DNA of 64,000 bases from Gemmatimonadota bacterium (GTDB lineage Bacteria > Gemmatimonadota > Gemmatimonadetes > Gemmatimonadales > Gemmatimonadaceae), in assembly GCA_016712265.1 (NCBI GenBank), contig JADJRJ010000028.1:248001-312000 (forward strand), in the 5' to 3' direction. Below are positions 58,870 to 64,000 of this stretch, piece after piece. Position numbers and translations under genes: made by a program. Position 1 is the first letter of the stretch. Every line of letters begins with the position of its first letter. Under the pieces are notes generated by a model that saw only the letters and a program-made list of their open reading frames with translations, did no database searches and was not told the DNA's origin.

Positions 58870-60354
58870 ATGACCCCCCTCATTCGCGTCACGGCGCTCT
58901 GCGCTTGCCTCGGCGCCGCCAGCGTGTTGCCGGGCCAGATATCGCGACCACAAACGAACGACTCCGCGCGTATCGCCCGCATCGAACGCCGGCTCCTTCC
59001 CTCGGTCCCCCTGGCTGGGACGCCAGACTCCGGCTGGTCGGTCCGCGAGCGCCTCGCCCATCACGACGTCGCCGGGATGAGTGTGGCCGTCATTCGGGGC
59101 GGCACGCTGGCCTGGGCCGGGGCCTATGGCGTCCGCGATCGCACGACCGGCGCACCGATGGATACCAGCACCATCCTGCAAGGCGGTTCATTGAGCAAGC
59201 CGATGGCCGCGGCGATCGGGCTCTCCCTTGTGCAGGACGGCACGCTCACGCTCGACGATGATGTCAACCGGTGGCTCCGCAGTTGGCGCGTGCCCGTGGA
59301 CAGCTTCACGCGAGCGCACCCGGTCACCATGCGCCTCCTGTTGAGCCATCGCGCTGGTGTCTCGGTGAGCGGGTTTGACGGGTACCCGCGAGGCGCCCCG
59401 CTGCCGACCGTTGAGCAGGTCCTGCGCCGCGAAGGGCCAACGAACTCGGACACGATCCGGGTGGTGCGCACCCCCGGGACCGCGGCAGCCTACTCGGGGG
59501 GCGGGTACCTCATCGCACAACAGGTGATGACCGACGCCACCAGCCGCGCATTCAATGCCTTGGCGTTCGAGCGACTCTTCCGCCCACTTGGCCTCACCCG
59601 TTCAACGTATGCCTCGCTTGCGGACCAGGCGAACCGCGGCAACATCGCGCACGGGTACTTCGGTGATGGCAAGCCGGTACCCGGCGGCTGGCGCGTACTG
59701 CCCGAACAGGCGCCGGCCTCGCTCTGGACCACGCCGTCGGAGTACGCCCGCTTTGTTGTTGAGCTGCAGCGCGCCTGGCGTGGGGACACGGGGCGATTGC
59801 TGTCGCCGGCCACGGTCCGCGCCATGATGACGCTGCAGGGGGCCGAGGCCGACGAGCAGGGGATCGGGGTGGGGCTCAAGGGGAACCCGCCCTTCCGGTT
59901 CAGTCACACGGGATGGAACGATGGCTTTCGCTCGATCGCCATTGGGTACCTCGATCGCGGGGACGGGATCGTCGTGCTGACCAACGCCGACGATGGGGAC
60001 GAGGTCGCGATGGAGTACGTGCGCGCCGCCGCCCGAGAGTACGGCTGGGAAGACCTCGCCCCGCGCACCCGCACGGCGATCGCCGTGTCGGCGGCGGATC
60101 GCGCAGCGATGGTCGGGCGCTATCGCACCGGCCCCGAGTCGGTGATCGAGATTGCCGAGCGTGATGGCGAGCTCATCGCCGGCCCCGCGGGCCGCCGGCT
60201 GATGCCGCTCCTGGCGGAGCGCCGCGACCAGTTCTTCTTCACCTTCACGGCGGACGCGGCCTTGTCCGTGGAGCGCGACGCGACCGGGCGAGTCGCCGCG
60301 ATTCGGTGGAACCTGGGAGGTCGGGAGGTGCGCGGCGAGCGCATCCCAAACTGA
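58870..60354 (+). CDS. Serine hydrolase, beta-lactamase (class C/PBP4-like) family
   Basis: 494 residues with signal peptide (VTALCACLGAASVLPGQ). Beta-lactamase-related fold: catalytic S-x-x-K in GGSLSKPMAA, second motif YSGGGYLIAQ (Tyr), third motif HTGWNDGF (replacing K-T-G). C-terminal about 110 residues form the beta-rich domain common in esterase-like or peptidase-like members (MVGRYRTGPESVIEIAERDG). Probable periplasmic esterase, D-amino-peptidase or similar rather than a resistance enzyme; inferred from the family. Confidence 0.87.
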   Translation: MTPLIRVTALCACLGAASVLPGQISRPQTNDSARIARIERRLLPSVPLAGTPDSGWSVRERLAHHDVAGMSVAVIRGGTLAWAGAYGVRDRTTGAPMDTSTILQGGSLSKPMAAAIGLSLVQDGTLTLDDDVNRWLRSWRVPVDSFTRAHPVTMRLLLSHRAGVSVSGFDGYPRGAPLPTVEQVLRREGPTNSDTIRVVRTPGTAAAYSGGGYLIAQQVMTDATSRAFNALAFERLFRPLGLTRSTYASLADQANRGNIAHGYFGDGKPVPGGWRVLPEQAPASLWTTPSEYARFVVELQRAWRGDTGRLLSPATVRAMMTLQGAEADEQGIGVGLKGNPPFRFSHTGWNDGFRSIAIGYLDRGDGIVVLTNADDGDEVAMEYVRAAAREYGWEDLAPRTRTAIAVSAADRAAMVGRYRTGPESVIEIAERDGELIAGPAGRRLMPLLAERRDQFFFTFTADAALSVERDATGRVAAIRWNLGGREVRGERIPN

Positions 60355-60381
60355 GGGCAGCGAACGGGCCCGCCCACCGGC

Positions 60382-61233
60382 TTACCGGAGGACGTCGGAG
60401 ATGTTATCGAGACGCAGGACCGGTGTGCTGACCAGCAGCTCGCGCAGGATCGGGACATGGCCGGCCCCGATAATGACCAGGACGCGCTCGTCGTCACGCC
60501 GGATAAGGCGCGCGATGTTGCTGTAGATCCTGAGGTTCCGGTTGTACCAGGCGCTGACGAACCCGTCGGCGCCGAAGTAGTCGCCCGCAGGGCCATTCAA
60601 GAGGTTGCCGACAAGGTAGTGCCCGTGCCCGGCGCGGAGGCGCTCCGGGCTGTTGAGATGCATGAGTGTTTCCCGCAACGACCGGACCGTCTTGAGCGAG
60701 TCGTCCTGACGGTAGATCGCCGCGAAACGCGCCTCCCAGTCGATTGCCGAAAGCGGCCCCGGCGTGAGCGCCTTCTCTCGGCGCGTCCACTCATGCTCGG
60801 TCATGGTGGAATCGAGGGATCGCGCCGGGGCGTCGATGGCCGAGACGCCACTGAGGCCGAGCCGGCGCGCGAGCCGGAAACCGATCTGGTACGTCTCGTT
60901 GCTCAGGGTGTCCATCCCGTTTCCGGGGTACACGCGGAAGAGGGAGTCGAGCCTCGCCTGCCGTGAGAGGCCGGCCTCGACCGCGATACGTGTCGGCTTC
61001 CAGGCGGCGAGCCTTGCGATCACTTCCTCGAGTTCCTTCTGGCGCGCGGTTGATCGGATGTCAAACGGGAAGGTGGGTTTGTAGCCATCGAGCCCGGCGT
61101 CCTCGAAGTGAAACATGCCGAGCACGAGCACGTGAGCTTGACGGTCGGGGCGGAGTTCGGTGATGCGATCCTGGGCCTCCACGAGGCGGGCGACACCCAT
61201 GGACAGGACAACCAGACGAGCCAGTGTACGCAC
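60382..61233 (-). CDS. DUF5694 (TraB-like) exported protein
   Basis: 283 residues, signal peptide MRTLARLVVLSMGVARLVEAQ. Matches DUF5694: VLVLGMFHFEDAGLDGYKP at the start, WKPTRIAVEAGLS, NETYQIGFRLARRLGL, and a C-terminal VLVIIGAGHVPILRELLV. GMFH and GAGH motifs recall the TraB/EreA-like metal-binding fold. Function not established. Converges with the serine hydrolase. Confidence 0.8.
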   Translation of the reverse strand: MRTLARLVVLSMGVARLVEAQDRITELRPDRQAHVLVLGMFHFEDAGLDGYKPTFPFDIRSTARQKELEEVIARLAAWKPTRIAVEAGLSRQARLDSLFRVYPGNGMDTLSNETYQIGFRLARRLGLSGVSAIDAPARSLDSTMTEHEWTRREKALTPGPLSAIDWEARFAAIYRQDDSLKTVRSLRETLMHLNSPERLRAGHGHYLVGNLLNGPAGDYFGADGFVSAWYNRNLRIYSNIARLIRRDDERVLVIIGAGHVPILRELLVSTPVLRLDNISDVLR

Positions 61234-61318
61234 GAGGTCTCCGCTGTGGGGCAGGGGGGTTGGGATGCCGCCCCCCTTGGATCTCCCAGCTGCTGAGAAG
61301 GTTTGACCTCGGCGATGC

Positions 61319-61771
61319 CTAAGGAGCCGTCGCTGTGAAGGTGGCCGTGCCCACGTAGCCCTTCGATGTGTTGGTGAACCCGTCCCCTGTGCCCCTCGGA
61401 TCCTGCCGCGTCACCTGGACCGTGTACACCTCACCCGGAACCAGGGGACGACTGGCCACGTCGGTTGAGCCGCCCGACGGGGCGGTGGTGCCGTACGACA
61501 GAGGCGAAGTGAGGGAGTTCCCTGCCGTGGCGGCGACTGACCAAACGAGCGCCGCCGTGTAGCCATCGCCGGCCGTGGCGCCGCGATAGACCCGCACGAG
61601 CTGGGCTCCGGCCGGCTGCCAGGAGATAGTCAGGGTCGCAGTTCCTACGGTTGTGGCGACGACCCGCGGTACCTGCGTCGGGTCGTAGGGATTGCGGTCG
61701 CAGGCGAGGAGGGTCGCCGCGGCAACGACTATCAGGCTGCGTCGGAAGGACGCACAGGGCGATGCCGGCAT
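61319..61771 (-). CDS. Fibronectin-III-like lipoprotein
   Basis: 150 residues. Lipobox LLAC24 after a hydrophobic signal. Mature part reads as one Fn3-like beta-sandwich (VVATTVGTATLTISWQPAGAQLVRVYRG...PLVPGEVYTVQVTR). Binding or structural role presumed; surface or periplasmic. Lies 9 bp after the next - strand gene. Confidence 0.65.
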   Translation of the reverse strand: MPASPCASFRRSLIVVAAATLLACDRNPYDPTQVPRVVATTVGTATLTISWQPAGAQLVRVYRGATAGDGYTAALVWSVAATAGNSLTSPLSYGTTAPSGGSTDVASRPLVPGEVYTVQVTRQDPRGTGDGFTNTSKGYVGTATFTATAP

Positions 61772-61780
61772 GCGATCAAC

Positions 61781-62317
61781 CTAGTCGCGCACCCGCGCGT
61801 TCGACCGTACCGGCGACTCGTCGTGCAGCGGTTCGGCCGGGACGCGCGGAGCGGCGTTGATGGGTGCAGGTGCGAGGACGGGCTCAGCCGCTACTGTGCC
61901 GTCAGGCAGCCCGTCAGGCGACCTCCGCCGTTGGTTGCTCGGATTCGCCGAACGCAATGGTGTAGCAATCCGATGCGCATACCACGCTGCCAGTACCGCT
62001 GCGACAAGCATCGCCGCAGCGCCAATCCAGATGCCCTGCTCCGCCTCCGCATCCATGGGCTCGAAGAGTGGTTGGGCGGCCAGCAGCCCCGCCGTCGTTA
62101 TTCCCCAGGTGGCGATGGCAGCCATTGCCCAGCGTGCGCGCCTGAAGACCCCGATGGCCCCCACTGCCGCCGACACGCCGATCACCAGCTGCAACGCGGC
62201 AAACAACTGCGAGCCAGGTTCGGTGTCGCGGAGCTCGCCCAGGGCCTGCCGAAAGGCATCCTTGCTGAATAGCACCAGGGCGACGGAGAGGAGGTAGCGG
62301 CCAACGATTCCAATCAC
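61781..62317 (-). CDS. Four-helix membrane protein of unknown function
   Basis: 178 residues. Hydrophobic segments at about 1-18, 39-58, 65-83 and 95-113, followed by a 60-residue Pro/Ala/Arg-rich cytoplasmic-looking tail. No family recognised. Same direction as, and 9 bp before, the Fn3-like lipoprotein. The 221-bp gap to the next gene (62318-62538) holds nothing I can identify. Confidence 0.6.
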   Translation of the reverse strand: MIGIVGRYLLSVALVLFSKDAFRQALGELRDTEPGSQLFAALQLVIGVSAAVGAIGVFRRARWAMAAIATWGITTAGLLAAQPLFEPMDAEAEQGIWIGAAAMLVAAVLAAWYAHRIATPLRSANPSNQRRRSPDGLPDGTVAAEPVLAPAPINAAPRVPAEPLHDESPVRSNARVRD

Positions 62318-62538
62318 AGGTACACTCGGCTTGCGTGGGTCGACGCGGGTTGTTGGGTGCCGTGGGTGTTCTACCGCGAAAGGCAGGTTGGCACAAGCAG
62401 GCGCGCCATGTCCACGGCACAGTCCGCCAGCCCTGGATACCTGATGGCCTTAGCTTACGACCCGGGCCGCGCGACGCACCACCGCGGGGTCCCTGCTGGC
62501 GCCTCCTGGTCCGGACACTCCTGTGTAGCCACGAGTAG

Positions 62539-63705
62539 ATGCTTCGAGTCGTTTGCCTTCTGTTCCTCACCTGCGTTCCCGTGTTGCTGCCCGGCCAGGA
62601 CGCTGCCCTCGAGCGTTCCATCCGCAACGTCTACGGGCAGCTCCTCATCGCGCGGGCCGCTCAGCAGCGGTACAGTACCAGGGATCCCGCCACCGCGGCG
62701 GCCAACGATTCCGCGATCGCCGGCTGGTTGCGGGCCGCCGGGGTTCCCGCGGTCGATAGCGTCGGGCGTGCGCAGTATCCGCAAGCCGTCGCCGGTGCGG
62801 AGGCTGACGTGCGCCGCTTGCAGGGGGTGGTCAACCTCACACTCCGGATGGCCGTGCCGCGGTATGCCACCTTGGGTGCCTTTCTCGAAGCGACGATGCC
62901 GTGGGCGAAGCACGAAAAGGATCTTGTGCGCCTCCGGCCGACGATGGGCGCGGCGCTGGTGAGCGCCCCTCCACCCGCGGTGACCCCCTCCGCGCCAGGT
63001 CCGATACCCCTCCCGAGCGCAGCGCGATCGTCCACGGCCGCGGCGACCCCCGAGCCGACGCAGCGCAATTCCGTGCAGGGCGCGACCCAACTTGAGGGGG
63101 TCTATCTCCGTCGCGTGACCACGACGGGATATGGCGGCATGATCGCTTTTGCGTATCGCCCGTTCCTGCACTATGCGGACGGCTCGGTGTTCATCGATCC
63201 ATCGTTGGCGGGCGCGGCGTTCGATCCCGTGGCGAGTCGAGACACGGCATCGCACGCTTGGGGGCACGTGGTCACGCGCGCCGGGGCCACGTGGCAGGTG
63301 CGCATGCTCAGTACCCAGCGCGCGCGTGATGGCCTGGAGCGTGAGTTCGTCGGGGTCTATCGCCTGACCCCGGCGCGCGCCGGGCAGTCGCTCAGTGGCG
63401 AGTATCGCTCATTGGGCGGCACCGGCAACCTCGCGGTCGGTGGGGATGCGGCGGTGGTGGTCGAGGACCTTTGGTCATTCCTTCCCGACGGCCGCTTCAC
63501 CCGAGGCGGATTCGCGGGGTCATCCAATCGTGGGGTGACGACCGGTTCCACCCGCGCGACAAAGGCCGGACGCTATCGCGCGGACGGCTATGCGATCGAG
63601 CTGACGTATGACGACGGGTCGGTCGAGCGGCTCCTGTTCGGCCTCGACGATACGGGTGGACTGGTGACCGTTGGTGGCGGCGTGTACACGCGCAAACGAG
63701 AGTGA
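62539..63705 (+). CDS. Exported protein of unknown function
   Basis: 388 residues, signal peptide MLRVVCLLFLTCVPVLLPGQ. N-terminal helical region (about 25-125), Ala/Pro/Ser-rich linker (about 145-175), then a beta-rich C-terminal half with repeated aromatic-Gly strands (VFIDPSLAGAAFDP, GEYRSLGGTGN, LWSFLPDGRFTRGGFAG, ADGYAIELTYDDGSVERLLF), resembling small beta-barrel or lipocalin-like domains seen in other exported proteins. No domain assigned. Confidence 0.55.
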   Translation: MLRVVCLLFLTCVPVLLPGQDAALERSIRNVYGQLLIARAAQQRYSTRDPATAAANDSAIAGWLRAAGVPAVDSVGRAQYPQAVAGAEADVRRLQGVVNLTLRMAVPRYATLGAFLEATMPWAKHEKDLVRLRPTMGAALVSAPPPAVTPSAPGPIPLPSAARSSTAAATPEPTQRNSVQGATQLEGVYLRRVTTTGYGGMIAFAYRPFLHYADGSVFIDPSLAGAAFDPVASRDTASHAWGHVVTRAGATWQVRMLSTQRARDGLEREFVGVYRLTPARAGQSLSGEYRSLGGTGNLAVGGDAAVVVEDLWSFLPDGRFTRGGFAGSSNRGVTTGSTRATKAGRYRADGYAIELTYDDGSVERLLFGLDDTGGLVTVGGGVYTRKRE

Positions 63706-63777
63706 GGTACCGGCAGCGATAGCGCTGGCCGGTCGCACTGCCGGGTCCCTTCCAACCCGGTAGTGCGTCGGCGTCCC

Positions 63778-64000
63778 CTATCGCCCGCTGTGATCCACCG
63801 AACCGTCCTTTAGGTAGCGATCGAAGAAGTCGAGCATCTCGCCCAGCATCGCCTTCGTGTTCTCCCGGCCGTAGACGTAGTAGGTCTCGTTAGGGTACTT
63901 CCGGTACTCCACCACCTTGGAGTGTTTCGCCAGCTCGCGTGCGTACTTCCACGCCGCGTACTCGGTATCGAGCACGTCCAGGCCGAAGCCGTGGATGAGC
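63778..64000 (-). CDS. S9 peptidase C-terminal end, cut by window edge
   Basis: Only the last 73 residues are visible; the frame is open to the window edge (LIHGFGLDVLDTEYAAWKYA...), so the start is to the right of 64000. It matches the end of the S9 alpha/beta-hydrolase domain (usual form LIHGxxDxxV...YPxExHG...FFDRYL). Where the catalytic His is expected (PNEGHG in the 34551 gene) this protein has PNETYYVYGRENT, so the His may be absent or shifted. Confidence 0.75.
   Translation of the reverse strand, partial: LIHGFGLDVLDTEYAAWKYARELAKHSKVVEYRKYPNETYYVYGRENTKAMLGEMLDFFDRYLKDGSVDHSGR

Noticed and set aside
58870..60354. Antibiotic-resistance beta-lactamase
   Set aside because: The motif set (SLSK, YSG, HTG) and the extra beta-rich C-terminal domain fit the broad serine-hydrolase/esterase group, not a specific class C resistance enzyme.
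62335..62538. 67-codon frame before the exported protein at 62539
   Set aside because: No ribosome site, no signal or domain, odd composition (Arg/Pro/His/Trp); probably spacer.
1..64000. tRNA, rRNA, CRISPR array, riboswitch, replication origin
   Set aside because: I looked for cloverleaf ends, rRNA-like stretches, regularly spaced direct repeats and DnaA-box clusters and saw none; the 9-bp repeats lack unique spacers. Covariance-model searches would be needed to exclude small RNAs.

Overview
This is a high-GC (roughly two-thirds G+C by eye) bacterial chromosome segment. It is densely coded, mostly on the + strand, and has no rRNA, tRNA or CRISPR that I could find. Several family combinations point to Gemmatimonadota, with Acidobacteriota as the main alternative: Ser/Thr kinases with TPR or TolB-like tails next to ECF sigma factors, a PadR + ADOP-type ABC permease pair, DUF1592/DUF1552/ankyrin gene sets, large S9 peptidases and many exported or lipoproteins. 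This assignment rests on family content only.

Left part (1-7648): a glycogen operon with glucan phosphorylase (5' end outside the window), ADP-glucose-type glycogen synthase, a GH57 branching enzyme and a second GH57/DUF3536 protein. It runs on after 88 bp into a striking set of ligase genes (7737-15920): two paralogous ATP-grasp ligases, two alpha/beta-hydrolase esterases, a third ATP-grasp, a circularly permuted ATP-grasp, a YbdK-type carboxylate-amine ligase and a small membrane protein. Junctions are mostly short or overlapping. I read it as a pathway building and trimming a small amide- or peptide-linked metabolite of unknown identity. Three spacers in this region carry imperfect 9-bp repeats.

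Middle part (16055-34536): a DUF1592 - DUF1552 - ankyrin operon closed by a good hairpin terminator, then CBS, DUF1569, FMN-dependent 2-hydroxyacid dehydrogenase and FG-GAP genes. A membrane protein and kinase pair lies behind a perfect inverted repeat. A formylglycine-generating enzyme with both active-site cysteines is divergent to a kinase, which is followed by a Cys-type sulfatase, its probable substrate.

From 34551 to 52948: an S9 peptidase, ADOP permease and PadR regulator (- strand), a DUF885 peptidase-like protein, hypAB without other hydrogenase genes, a gamma-glutamyl hydrolase followed by a second GCS2-type ligase, divergent ECF sigma genes with a TPR kinase, and two unknown exported proteins.

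Right part (53038-58325): an accessory island bounded by two diverged copies (about 88% identical in the coding part) of the same promoter and gene start. The left copy is truncated; the right one is intact. The island holds IS5, IS91 and IS3 remnants and a compact set: a 72-aa exported peptide with six cysteines, a strong stem-loop, a membrane-anchored DsbA-like oxidoreductase (CPYC), a six-bladed-propeller-like protein and a Cys-containing lipoprotein. Facing them is an AraC-type regulator interrupted by one in-frame TAG. The window ends with a beta-lactamase-fold serine hydrolase, DUF5694, small exported or membrane proteins and the C-terminal end of an S9 peptidase.

The two best candidates for an undescribed system are the multi-ligase cluster (7737-15920) and the Cys-peptide/DsbA/propeller set (53679-56379).
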